The position numbers and the translations under genes are program-made. Below, in pieces: positions 14,043-20,770 of a DNA stretch of 20,770 nucleotides. Position 1 is the stretch's first letter. Each line of letters opens with the position of its first letter. The stretch lies in the IMG/VR virus record IMGVR_UViG_3300046740_000763, positions 1 through 20,770 of that record; one strand, given 5' to 3'. Source of the stretch: a virus. The notes beneath the pieces are model-generated. The model had not been told where the DNA came from. It saw nothing but the letters and a program-made list of their open reading frames with translations, and searched no databases.

Positions 14043-16010
14043 ATGACGCCGCGTTCAGAAGACGGTGAGCTGACATTCCTTGGCGGGATGGACTCGATGT
14101 CCGACCCCGCGATGCTGTCTCCCGGCTTCTACTCGCGTGCGCTCAACGCGGTCAACCGCGGCGGGGTCCTCCAGTGCCGGCCCGGTTATCGGTGTCGTTT
14201 CGTGATGCCGCCGGGGAACCTGCAAGGCGCCTTCGTCTTCCGGCCCAAGGTCGGCATCGAGTCCATCCTTTTCGCGGTGGACGGGCTCGTGTATCTGTCG
14301 GACTACCCTTACCGGACCTTCCGGCAGCTGGCGATTCAGTTCTCGGCCACCGCCCGGCAGCTTTTCTTCGTGCAGGCCGAGCAGGCCACGACGCGCAACG
14401 ATGACGGCAGCATTCGGCTCATCCCCGCGATTAACCTCGTCATCATCCAGGACGGCGGTCTGACCGCGCCGGCGGTGTTCGACGGCTACAACGCCTTCCA
14501 CAACGCGGACATCAAGCTCGGCGGGCCGATGGCTTGGTCCGGCGACCGCCTGTGGGTGGCCCAGGGCGCAAAACTTTTCGCGAGCGACCTCTACGACCCG
14601 CAGCACTTTTTGGAGCCGCAGTATTTCGCCACGGTCGAGGCCTTCACGTTGCCCGGGGAAATTATCGCCCTGGCCGAGCCAACCGCCAACGCGGAGCTGG
14701 CCCAGCTCTTTGTCTTCACGCAGGACACCACGACGCTCATCCAGTCCGGCATCCGCGACCGCGCGACGTGGATTAACACACCCAATTTTCAGTTCGTCCA
14801 GTTCCCCGAAGTGGGTTGCGTGTCACCGCGGTCCGTGGCGCTCCTGCACGGCTTGCTGTGGTGGTATGCCGCCACCGGGCTGACCAACATCAACGCGGCC
14901 GAGGTCACCCGTCAAACGTCCGTCACGCCCTACGAAGACAACGAGATGGCGGACAGCAAATCCCGGCTCGGGGGCGACCTCAGCGGCATCGCCGCGGGCT
15001 TTTTCGAAAACTACCTGCTCCTGTCGGTGCCCTACTGCGACAAGCTGAACACGCATACGTGGTGCCTGGACGGCGCGACGTGGCAGAAGAAGGACCAGAA
15101 ATCGCCCTTCGCCTGGAACTCCGTGTGGACGGGGACGCGCCCGGTGGAGTGGCTCTACGGAGTGTTCGCCGGCTCGAACCGAATCTTTTTCGCCAGCGCT
15201 GATTTTGACGGCCAGAACCGGTTGTGGGAGGCGTTCATCCCCGACCGCCTGGACGACGGCTGCCCGATTACGTGGTATGGCGAGACGCGCGCGTTCTCGG
15301 CGGACGTGCCGCTTCGGGATAAAACCGTGCGCTACGCTGACATCTTTTTGTCCGAGTTATCGGGCACTGTGGACATTGCGGTCTTCTGGGCCGGACCGTA
15401 TAGGGGCCGCTACAAACGGCTGATGACGAAACGAATTGAGGCGCCGCGTGGCTCCATTCGTCAGGGACACAAAATCAAGAGCAGCGAAAAAATGTTCGCG
15501 TTCAAGAAACAAACGCGGCCCCTGCGCACGCAGGACGCCAAGGAACTCGCCTCGGCCGAGGACCTGTCGTCGTGCGACGTGGAGTCGTTCAAACTCGATT
15601 TTCTCGATGAATCTTTTCAGCTTCTCATTGTGGTCTCTGGTCCTGGTGCAGTGCGCGGAGTCCGCATTTATATGGAGCCTGCACCGGGGACCCCGGGCTC
15701 GGTCAGCCCGAACAAAGAACTCTCTGGACGCTGCGAAGTCGATGAAGGGCCAGAGCAAAACTTCGTCCGATTCGACGGGGCATCTTCGGATAGCATCGAA
15801 GAACTGAACGCGAGCATCCCGCTGTTTACGAGCAACCAGACGGTGACTATTACGGAGCAGGGCATCACGGAAGTGGGCACCGGCTACGGCGAATCGGTCA
15901 TCAGCCAGCAGGACGCCGACAAAATCGCGACCACGACGGCACGGCGAAAAGCGGCCCGGCAGCTGGAGCTGGCGCTGCCCATCATCATCTCGACGGGAAC
16001 CGGGCTATGA
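14043..16010 (+). CDS. Large beta-rich tail/neck protein, nozzle or stabilisation-like
   Basis: This 655-residue protein is beta-rich throughout. It opens with FLGGMDSMSDPAMLSPGFYS and NRGGVLQCRPGYRCRF, the 'few residues, Asn-x-x-x-R-x-G, then R-P-G' beginning common in short-tail nozzle and DNA-stabilisation proteins of the P22 gp10 and T7 gp12 type. Repeated blades follow (LFAVDGLVYLSD, MAWSGDRLWVAQGAKLFASD, LLSVPYCDKLNTHTWCLDG, IFFASADFDGQNRLWEAF), suggesting a beta propeller. About the last 60 residues (FTSNQTVTITEQGI, then SVISQQDADKIATTTARRKA) match the DUF5977-like module found at the ends of phage and Bacteroidetes surface proteins. I infer a tail-tip ring that closes the DNA channel. 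Its stop overlaps the start of the next gene. Confidence 0.65.
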   Translation: MTPRSEDGELTFLGGMDSMSDPAMLSPGFYSRALNAVNRGGVLQCRPGYRCRFVMPPGNLQGAFVFRPKVGIESILFAVDGLVYLSDYPYRTFRQLAIQFSATARQLFFVQAEQATTRNDDGSIRLIPAINLVIIQDGGLTAPAVFDGYNAFHNADIKLGGPMAWSGDRLWVAQGAKLFASDLYDPQHFLEPQYFATVEAFTLPGEIIALAEPTANAELAQLFVFTQDTTTLIQSGIRDRATWINTPNFQFVQFPEVGCVSPRSVALLHGLLWWYAATGLTNINAAEVTRQTSVTPYEDNEMADSKSRLGGDLSGIAAGFFENYLLLSVPYCDKLNTHTWCLDGATWQKKDQKSPFAWNSVWTGTRPVEWLYGVFAGSNRIFFASADFDGQNRLWEAFIPDRLDDGCPITWYGETRAFSADVPLRDKTVRYADIFLSELSGTVDIAVFWAGPYRGRYKRLMTKRIEAPRGSIRQGHKIKSSEKMFAFKKQTRPLRTQDAKELASAEDLSSCDVESFKLDFLDESFQLLIVVSGPGAVRGVRIYMEPAPGTPGSVSPNKELSGRCEVDEGPEQNFVRFDGASSDSIEELNASIPLFTSNQTVTITEQGITEVGTGYGESVISQQDADKIATTTARRKAARQLELALPIIISTGTGL

Positions 16011-16426
16011 TGCAATTTGATTCATTGCGCGGAATCACGCGGCGCGAGTTGCGAATCAACTATCGCTCGCCGTTGATTTGTCAGCCGGGTCCGTCGGAGA
16101 GCGGCAGCGGTTCGAGCACCTCCATCCCGGCGTTCCTGCCCATCCTCACGCTGGATGGTCCGGTCGGCTTGTCGGCGCTGGTGAGCGATTGCCCGCGCGT
16201 GGTGACGCTGACGTGGACACCCCTGTCGGGGGCCATCGGCTACAACATTTTTGTGTCGGACAGCGCAGACGGCCCGTTTGTTTACGTGCTGTCGGTTGAC
16301 GACCCGGTGTTCATGGAAGAGGTCGTGGCGGACGCCACCTACTTCTATCAGGTGAGCGCGTTCGGGGACTTCGGAGTCACGGACCCGTCGGCAGTTTTGA
16401 CAGTAAAAGTCCCAGCGTGCGAATAA
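16007..16426 (+). CDS. Fibronectin type III-like small virion protein
   Basis: The product has 139 residues. A basic N-terminus (ITRRELRINYRSPLICQPGP) and a Ser/Gly linker lead to one immunoglobulin-like domain at about 47-137. Its strands VVTLTWTPLSGAIGYNIFVS, GPFVYVLSVDDPVFME and ATYFYQVSAFGDFG give the fibronectin type III pattern (Trp in strand B, Tyr-x-Tyr in strand F). Such domains in phages decorate heads or tails and bind carbohydrates weakly. No signal peptide is present, so surface exposure would come from virion assembly. The ATGATG start overlaps the stop of the nozzle-like gene. Its own stop is followed by TTTT and the next ATG. Confidence 0.7.
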   Translation: MMQFDSLRGITRRELRINYRSPLICQPGPSESGSGSSTSIPAFLPILTLDGPVGLSALVSDCPRVVTLTWTPLSGAIGYNIFVSDSADGPFVYVLSVDDPVFMEEVVADATYFYQVSAFGDFGVTDPSAVLTVKVPACE

Positions 16427-16430
16427 TTTT

Positions 16431-16712
16431 ATGGCGAAGCCCAAAGCAAACCCCGGTCGTGGCGGTGGAAAAACCAACGCGCAAGACGCGCGTGCGGCGC
16501 TGAACAAGTTGGAAGCCGCATTCACACAGGAATTCACCCGAGGCGACGGTCGCAAGTTTACCATCGTGACGGACGTCATCAAGGACTTCAATGACCTCGT
16601 GGACGCCGGCAACGCGGACGCGCTGGCCAACTACCTGGAAAATCCTAGCCAGCTTTTGCTCGCGCTGGTGTTCGCGTTGAATGAGCGCGTCAAGGCGCTG
16701 GAACGCCACTAA
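16431..16712 (+). CDS. Small helical protein, function unknown
   Basis: The 93-residue protein has a basic, Gly-rich start (MAKPKANPGRGGGKTNAQDA), then helices (AALNKLEAAFTQEFTR, VTDVIKDFNDLVDAGNADAL, LLLALVFALNERVKALE). The last hydrophobic stretch is probably an amphipathic helix rather than a membrane span. The junction is stop-TTTT-ATG with no Shine-Dalgarno site. A TTGACA lies 34 bases before the ATG (16397-16402), inside the previous gene, but without the ACACT element at the expected place. A small virion or assembly factor is likely; nothing more specific can be supported. Confidence 0.6.
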   Translation: MAKPKANPGRGGGKTNAQDARAALNKLEAAFTQEFTRGDGRKFTIVTDVIKDFNDLVDAGNADALANYLENPSQLLLALVFALNERVKALERH

Positions 16713-16715
16713 TTT

Positions 16716-17795
16716 ATGCCCCTTCAGAAAACCAATCTCGTCATCGTCGCGTCGCAGCTGCCGCCGGACTTCGAGGGCACGCCGCAGGAGCTATTTGCCG
16801 CCATGCTCGAACGGCAGGACATCCAGTCCCCGGTCGGCACGAACTTTTTCGTCATCGGCGACGTGGAGCCCGCGAGCAACTCCGGCCCGTGGTTCAAAAA
16901 CGGCACGAAGCTCTACGTGTTCGACATCAACGTTGGGCACTACGTCCCGCTGGACATCTCCGACTCGCTGAGCGCGTTCGCGTTCATCGGGCCGAACGAC
17001 CCGGGCCAGCCGGGCACGAACGACCCGCTCATCTGGTTCCGGTCCGTCGGCAACCGGCCCATCGGCTGGTATGGCTGGGACGGAAACTCGTGGGAGCCGG
17101 CGCCCAGCGTGCCGAACAACGGCGGAACGACCAACCGGCCGACGGACCCGTTGGACCTGGAGCAGTATTTCGACTCGGACATCAACTGTCTGATTCATTG
17201 GGAACGCAGCGCGTGGCGCACGGTATCGGGCTCGCCGGGCGACGTCAAGGCCGTCACGGGCGACGTGCTGACGACCGTTCTCACCCGCAACCCGGGCTGG
17301 TCGCTCCTCTATGAGAACGACGAGTCCCGGCGCGGCCGGACCATTGCCCAGGCAGCCAAGGATTCCGGCGGCTCGCCAGAATCGGCGGTGTCCGTGCCGT
17401 CCGGCATCACCCAGCGCGGAGCTGGCGACACCTTCGGCGAAGAGAACCATGTGCTGTCCTCGCTCGAAATTGAGCAGCACTCGCACATGATTGGGCACGC
17501 GTCGCTCCTGAACTCGACCCAGGCGAACGTCGTTTTCTTCCGGGTGGAAGACGCCGACACGGAAATCCAGACGGCGGGCATCCCGGTGCCGACGCCCCCG
17601 AACAGCCAGACCGCCCGCACGGGGCACTCCGCGCCGAACGGCAGCCAGACGGGGGTGACCCTCGGCCCGACCGGCACGCAGCTGATGACCAGCCGGCAGT
17701 TCACCCTGGAGAAGGCCCCGCACTACACCGCGGCGGCTGTCGGTCACAATACCATCCAGCCAACGGTGTTCCTTTGGCACTTGACAAAGGACTGA
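16716..17795 (+). CDS. Tail-collar-type fibre protein
   Basis: The 359-residue protein has two parts. Residues 1-175 are beta-rich (LIWFRSVGNRPIGWYGWDGN, then INCLIHWERSAWRTV), repeating a 'value plus tryptophan' pattern seen in phage head/tail fibres. Residues ~190-359 follow the tail-collar pattern: GWSLLYENDESRRGRTIAQA, then ITQRGAGDTFGEENHVLSSL, the His-rich EIEQHSHMIGH (His255, His257, His261), and the ending HNTIQPTVFLWHLTKD. In collar proteins such as T4 gp12 the His-x-His pairs bind metal along the trimer axis; here HSH plays that part (inference). It is probably a trimeric receptor-contact fibre. The start is stop-TTT-ATG after the previous gene. TTGACA overlaps its last codons and serves the downstream gene. 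Confidence 0.75.
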   Translation: MPLQKTNLVIVASQLPPDFEGTPQELFAAMLERQDIQSPVGTNFFVIGDVEPASNSGPWFKNGTKLYVFDINVGHYVPLDISDSLSAFAFIGPNDPGQPGTNDPLIWFRSVGNRPIGWYGWDGNSWEPAPSVPNNGGTTNRPTDPLDLEQYFDSDINCLIHWERSAWRTVSGSPGDVKAVTGDVLTTVLTRNPGWSLLYENDESRRGRTIAQAAKDSGGSPESAVSVPSGITQRGAGDTFGEENHVLSSLEIEQHSHMIGHASLLNSTQANVVFFRVEDADTEIQTAGIPVPTPPNSQTARTGHSAPNGSQTGVTLGPTGTQLMTSRQFTLEKAPHYTAAAVGHNTIQPTVFLWHLTKD

Positions 17796-17807
17796 TTCGG
17801 AACACTT
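17781..17807 (+). promoter_or_regulatory. Promoter-like element TTGACA-N15-ACACTT before the acetyltransferase
   Basis: TTGACA (17781-17786) lies at the end of the collar fibre gene. ACACTT lies at 17802-17807 and the ATG exactly 35 bases from the first T, matching the elements at 4673 and 12510. CTTAAT (17805-17810) could serve as a poor -10 box at an 18-base spacing. No Shine-Dalgarno site is present. Confidence 0.55.
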
Positions 17808-17815
17808 AATAGTAG

Positions 17816-18292
17816 ATGACCGCAACTGAAAAAGTGACGACTTTGGTGAAGGTAATCCCGGAAGGGCTCTACCTGCTCCGCCCGCTGTTCCAGCGCTATT
17901 TCGACGAGGTGAAATACCCCGGTCAGCTGGACATGCGAACGCTGTCCCGCCTCTGGTCTTCGCTCATCTCGAAAAACGCCGGGACCATAACGGCGGCGAA
18001 CTGGTTCATCGGCTCAGGTGGACCTGAGGGGCTTGTGGGGACGAACTACTGCCCAGACACGTTCAACGGTGAGATGACCGCCACCATGACTTTTCTCTAC
18101 GTGGTTCCGGAGGCCCGGGGACGGGGAATCGGCCGGACCTTGCTGGACTTCGCGGAGGAAGACGCCCGGCAGCACGGCTGCACTTCCATTGTCCATGGTC
18201 ACATGTTCACCATCGATGAGGACGGCGGGAAAGCAATCTTTGAAAAGCGCGGCTACGAAGTGGCCGAGCTAGGTTTTCGGAAACGACTTTAA
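17816..18292 (+). CDS. GNAT-family N-acetyltransferase
   Basis: The product has 158 residues with the GNAT core. Strand 4 and the acetyl-CoA pyrophosphate loop are FLYVVPEARGRGIGRTLL (residues 93-110, R-G-R-G-I-G at 101-106), followed by helix FAEEDARQHGC, strand TSIVHGHM, and the C-terminal motif AIFEKRGYEVAELGFRKR. It would transfer an acetyl group from acetyl-CoA to an amine of a protein, peptide or amino sugar. The N-terminal half (LLRPLFQRYFDEVKYPG) resembles GNAT members often found between phage structural genes. The gene has its own promoter-like element and sits between two structural genes without overlap, which suggests a later-acquired accessory (moron-like) gene. Acceptor unknown; virion proteins or an amino sugar made by the cassette are both possible. 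Confidence 0.85.
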   Translation: MTATEKVTTLVKVIPEGLYLLRPLFQRYFDEVKYPGQLDMRTLSRLWSSLISKNAGTITAANWFIGSGGPEGLVGTNYCPDTFNGEMTATMTFLYVVPEARGRGIGRTLLDFAEEDARQHGCTSIVHGHMFTIDEDGGKAIFEKRGYEVAELGFRKRL

Positions 18293-18295
18293 TTT

Positions 18296-19552
18296 ATGGG
18301 AGCTGTATTAGGAACTGCCGCAAGTATCGCTGAAAGATTCACCGACGAAAAGGCGATGAACGAGGCTTACGCGGCACAGCGTAATGGCCTCAATGCCCAG
18401 CGCGACGCGCTGTCGCAGGACTACAACATCGAGCGCATCACCAACCTCGTCCAGCAATACGACAAGGGCTACCTGGACCGCCGCGTCGCGCTACAGAAGC
18501 AATACGAGCCGGAGATGTATGCGGCCGGGCAGCAGGCGCGCAAGGACCTCCTCGCGCAGGCCCAGACGCCGGCCTCCTCGCTCGAATCCACGCGGGTCGC
18601 CAAGCAGCTTTTCAGCGAGAACATCGACCAAAATCCGGAGTTGAAGAAACTCAAGGACACCGTCATCCAGAAAGCGAACGACCTTCTCCAGCTGGGCGGC
18701 AGTCTGCCGCCGGAGTATCAGGCCGAGCTGGTCCGCGCCGGTGTGGGAGCGGCCGCGCAAGCGGGCATAAAGCCGGGTGAGCGGTCCGTGGGCGGCGTAG
18801 TTTCGAACGTGCTCGGCAGCGCGGGCGAAAAGCTGCGGCAGGCCCGCAACCTGGAGGCGTCTCAGCTGGCCGGCACCGCGCAGGCGATGACCGAGTCCCG
18901 GGCGAAGATTCTCGGCTCGATTTTCCCGACGATTCAATCCTCGGAGCAGTCCAACCTCGGCCGGGCCGCGGGCATTTTCCAGTTGGCCAACTCGACCGAA
19001 GCCGGGACGGGCACGGGCCTCACCGGTCGCGAGACGTTGAACCTCGACCTCTCCGGCCGCACGGCGCAGCGCGACATCGCGATGCAGAAGGCCAACCTGA
19101 ACTCGTGGAAGGCGCTCGAATTCGCGCGCATCCGCGACACGGCGTTGAACCAGTCGGTTGGCAACTGGGGCGGCACCGCCTCGGGTGCCTACGGCGGCGC
19201 AGGCGGCACGGGCGGCGGTGGCGGAAGCCAAGCGTCCCAGGGCGCCATGGGCGGCATCATGTCGATGCTCTCCGACAAAAACGCCAAGGAAAACATCCAC
19301 GAAGTGGACGACGAGAAAATTCTCGACAAGGTGTCCCGGCTCCCGGTCTCGAACTGGGAATACAAGAAGGACATCGAAGGCGTGCCGGCGGGCCGACACA
19401 CCGGACCCATGGCCCAGGACTGGGACGTGCTTTTTGGCAGCGGCCAGGGCGACGCGAAAACGATTCCCATCGTGGACGCGATTGGCGTCGCGCTCGCCAG
19501 TGTGAAGGCGCTGGTCCGTCAAATCAAACAGATGAAAACTGCGACCGCGTAA
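18296..19552 (+). CDS. Helical virion protein with C-terminal S74 intramolecular chaperone domain
   Basis: The product has 418 residues. The first ~290 are mostly helical and Ala/Gln-rich (GYLDRRVALQKQYEPEMYAA, LEASQLAGTAQAMTESRAKI), as in internal or ejection proteins of short-tailed phages. A glycine-rich linker spans about 291-320. Residues 326-412 form a peptidase S74 (endosialidase-type) chaperone domain: MLSDKNAKENI at its start, LPVSNWEYKK in the middle, HTGPMAQDWDVLF, and the helical end VDAIGVALASVKALVRQIKQ. In this family the protein cuts itself just before the serine of the SD motif (here Ser326, with Lys331 nearby) after guiding trimer folding. The start codon is preceded only by stop-TTT. 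Fusion of S74 to a helical rather than a beta-fibre body is unusual. Confidence 0.8.
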   Translation: MGAVLGTAASIAERFTDEKAMNEAYAAQRNGLNAQRDALSQDYNIERITNLVQQYDKGYLDRRVALQKQYEPEMYAAGQQARKDLLAQAQTPASSLESTRVAKQLFSENIDQNPELKKLKDTVIQKANDLLQLGGSLPPEYQAELVRAGVGAAAQAGIKPGERSVGGVVSNVLGSAGEKLRQARNLEASQLAGTAQAMTESRAKILGSIFPTIQSSEQSNLGRAAGIFQLANSTEAGTGTGLTGRETLNLDLSGRTAQRDIAMQKANLNSWKALEFARIRDTALNQSVGNWGGTASGAYGGAGGTGGGGGSQASQGAMGGIMSMLSDKNAKENIHEVDDEKILDKVSRLPVSNWEYKKDIEGVPAGRHTGPMAQDWDVLFGSGQGDAKTIPIVDAIGVALASVKALVRQIKQMKTATA

Positions 19553-19553
19553 T

Positions 19554-19997
19554 ATGGCTGCCCTCGATATTCCAATCGTCCCAGTTAATTCCGACGCGAA
19601 GACTTTCGCCGCGATGTCGCTGACGCAGGCGATTAACAACATGCACCTCGCGCAGGCGGGCGGGGGTGCCCAGACGCAGCAAAACACGGACGAACAGAAG
19701 CGCCAAAAAGCCCTGAAGGACCAAGCGGACAAAGACGCGCGGACCAAGGAATCCCGCGACCGAAATTTGTTCAACAACAACAGCTCCGAAGAGGAATCCC
19801 TCCCGCGCGACAGCTCCGGCGCACCCGTCACGCCCGCTGCTTCCGGTGGTGGACTCGGTGGCCCGAACTTCGGACCCCCGCCCGGCGGCGGGGTGAGCGG
19901 AATCACTGGCACGACGGACCAATACGGGAACGCGATTCCTACCGCGATTGCCCCGCCAAGCACCGGCGAGATTTATCTGGTGGACACTGGTGACTGA
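19554..19997 (+). CDS. Low-complexity virion-associated protein
   Basis: The product has 147 residues. A short ordered start (MAALDIPIVPVNSDAKTFAA, then a helix AMSLTQAINNMHLAQAG) is followed by a Gln/Asn/Lys-rich charged helix (TDEQKRQKALKDQADKDART). The C-terminal half is Gly/Pro/Ser-rich and disordered (GGGLGGPNFGPPPGGGVSG). No known domain. One T separates it from the previous stop, and stop-TTTT-ATG links it to the next gene. It is probably a structural or ejection accessory component; function unknown. Confidence 0.55.
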   Translation: MAALDIPIVPVNSDAKTFAAMSLTQAINNMHLAQAGGGAQTQQNTDEQKRQKALKDQADKDARTKESRDRNLFNNNSSEEESLPRDSSGAPVTPAASGGGLGGPNFGPPPGGGVSGITGTTDQYGNAIPTAIAPPSTGEIYLVDTGD

Positions 19998-20001
19998 TTT
20001 T

Positions 20002-20770
20002 ATGCCGACGACGCATGTGGACCGAAACGACCCGCAATACAAGGCCTACTACGAGCAGGCCCGGGCGAAGTATGCGAAGATGCCCACGCATCAGTTGCTC
20101 AATTCATGGGACGCGGAGGACTTGATTCACGAGTTGCAGGCGCAAAAGGCGCTGGACGAGCGCAAGCTGTCTCCCGCCCTGCAACGCAACGCTGCGTTGA
20201 AGGCCCGCCAGGAATATACTAACCTGCTCAGTGGCGGCTCCAACGAAGAAGTGGCCAAGGTGCATGCCCAGGTCGCCGCGCACGAAGGCTACGAGCTGCC
20301 CACGAAGCCGGACGGCACGGTTGACCGCCCCGCAGCGCTCAAGAACATTTTGCTCGCGACCCAGGCCAAGGAGGAGCGCGAACATGCGCGCGCGATGTCG
20401 CTTAGCGCGACCGAGCACACCACGACGACGGTCCTTCCCTCTGGCCAGAAAACCATCACGGGTCAGATGATGACCAAGGAAGGGCGCGCGGTCGGCCCCG
20501 TCCGCACGGTAGAATCCGCCGCGCCGAATGCGCCCAAGGCGATTGATGAACTGGTCCAGCAGAAGGACAAGAAGAATCACGAGCGCGGGCTTGATACCGC
20601 TCTCGGTGCGCTCCGCGTCGCGCGCAACGTGCTGTCGAATCCCACGCCGTCAAACGCCGAGGACGGACTGCTCATCGATTCCTTTTTGAAGGCCGCGAAT
20701 CCCTCGGCCGTCATTCGTCCATCGATGATTGACTTCGTGCAGAAGCAAACGCCGTTCGCCGAGCAGCTCA
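20002..20770 (+). CDS. Ejection/internal virion-type protein (3' partial)
   Basis: The frame opens at ATG 20002 after a stop-TTTT junction and remains open to the right edge; 256 residues are visible. The protein is helical and charged. It starts MPTTHVDRNDPQYKAYYEQA and continues with HELQAQKALDERKLSPALQR. A beta-hairpin-like segment TTTTVLPSGQKTITGQMMTK is followed by AIDELVQQKDKKNHERGLDT. The region LIDSFLKAANPSAVIRPSMI then resembles the 'F-K-x-x-x-P-x-S-x-x-R' motif I associate with internal or ejection proteins and tape-measure proteins of phages; I cannot confirm this by search. It is the last of three coupled genes likely to form the DNA-delivery apparatus. The C-terminus is outside the window. 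Confidence 0.6.
   Translation, partial: MPTTHVDRNDPQYKAYYEQARAKYAKMPTHQLLNSWDAEDLIHELQAQKALDERKLSPALQRNAALKARQEYTNLLSGGSNEEVAKVHAQVAAHEGYELPTKPDGTVDRPAALKNILLATQAKEEREHARAMSLSATEHTTTTVLPSGQKTITGQMMTKEGRAVGPVRTVESAAPNAPKAIDELVQQKDKKNHERGLDTALGALRVARNVLSNPTPSNAEDGLLIDSFLKAANPSAVIRPSMIDFVQKQTPFAEQL

Noticed and set aside
16397-16430. TTGACA 34 bases before ATG 16431 as a further member of the promoter-like family
   Set aside because: The ACACT element is absent at the required place and the distance is 34, not 35. A plain promoter is possible, but it does not fit the pattern, so I did not annotate it.
18491-19963. Long open frame of 490 codons on the minus strand
   Set aside because: It runs across two well-supported plus-strand genes, including the S74 domain, and is an expected shadow in G+C-rich coding DNA.
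1-20770. tRNA genes, insertion sequences, integrase or attachment sites
   Set aside because: I saw no cloverleaf-like segment, no transposase or recombinase motifs and no paired direct repeats that would support any of these. Absence is judged by reading only.

Overview
The window is a stretch of about 20.8 kb from a tailed bacteriophage (or prophage) genome. I estimate by eye that it is G+C-rich, around 60%. Every gene I can support lies on the plus strand, packed head to tail with ATGA or TAATG overlaps or gaps of a few bases. The content is almost entirely virion structure and assembly. A lipoprotein signal peptide with a lipobox suggests a Gram-negative, double-membrane host. I cannot name the host. 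No terminase, portal, sheath or long tape-measure gene is visible. The helical ejection-type proteins at the right end and the nozzle-like protein make a short-tailed (podovirus-like) particle the most economical reading, but this is inference.

Layout: (1) 1-977 is the C-terminal part of a coiled-coil, scaffold-like protein. (2) 974-4676 is a tightly coupled five-gene glycan cassette: three glycosyltransferase-like genes, a PAPS-type sulfotransferase and a GDP-L-fucose synthase, placed between the scaffold-like gene and the capsid gene. (3) 4708-5169 is a free-standing HNH endonuclease. (4) 5305-6585 is the probable major capsid protein, preceded by a 135-base leader and followed by a very strong hairpin. 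(5) 6659-7488 holds four tiny genes, including a holin-like membrane protein and a 49-residue gene with an internal repeat. (6) 7490-12513 is the adhesin region: a tail fibre, a lipoprotein with membrane segments, three collagen-like fibre proteins (one with a cysteine-rich N-terminus, two of them paralogous) and a small linker protein. (7) 12545-16712 holds head and neck proteins: a small capsid-associated protein, an adaptor-like protein, a large beta-rich nozzle-like protein, a fibronectin-III-like protein and small proteins. (8) 16716-17795 is a tail-collar fibre, followed by a GNAT acetyltransferase at 17816-18292. (9) 18296-20770 holds a helical protein with a C-terminal S74 autoprocessing chaperone domain, a low-complexity protein and the start of an ejection-type protein.

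The most interesting idea is that the phage makes and attaches its own fucose-containing, possibly sulfated glycan. The enzymes are embedded in the head operon, and the same transcription unit encodes collagen-like fibres whose repeat is dominated by Gly-X-Thr, a plausible glycan acceptor. A second discovery is a promoter-like element, TTGACA-N15-ACACT(T/G)-N8-ATG, found with identical spacing before three genes (HNH, the small capsid-associated protein, GNAT). A close variant upstream of the capsid gene contains a perfect 12-bp palindrome. A third is a run of gene junctions in which the stop codon and the next ATG are separated only by one to four thymines, with no Shine-Dalgarno sequence. 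A fourth is a C-terminal peptide shared between the scaffold-like protein and the small capsid-associated protein.
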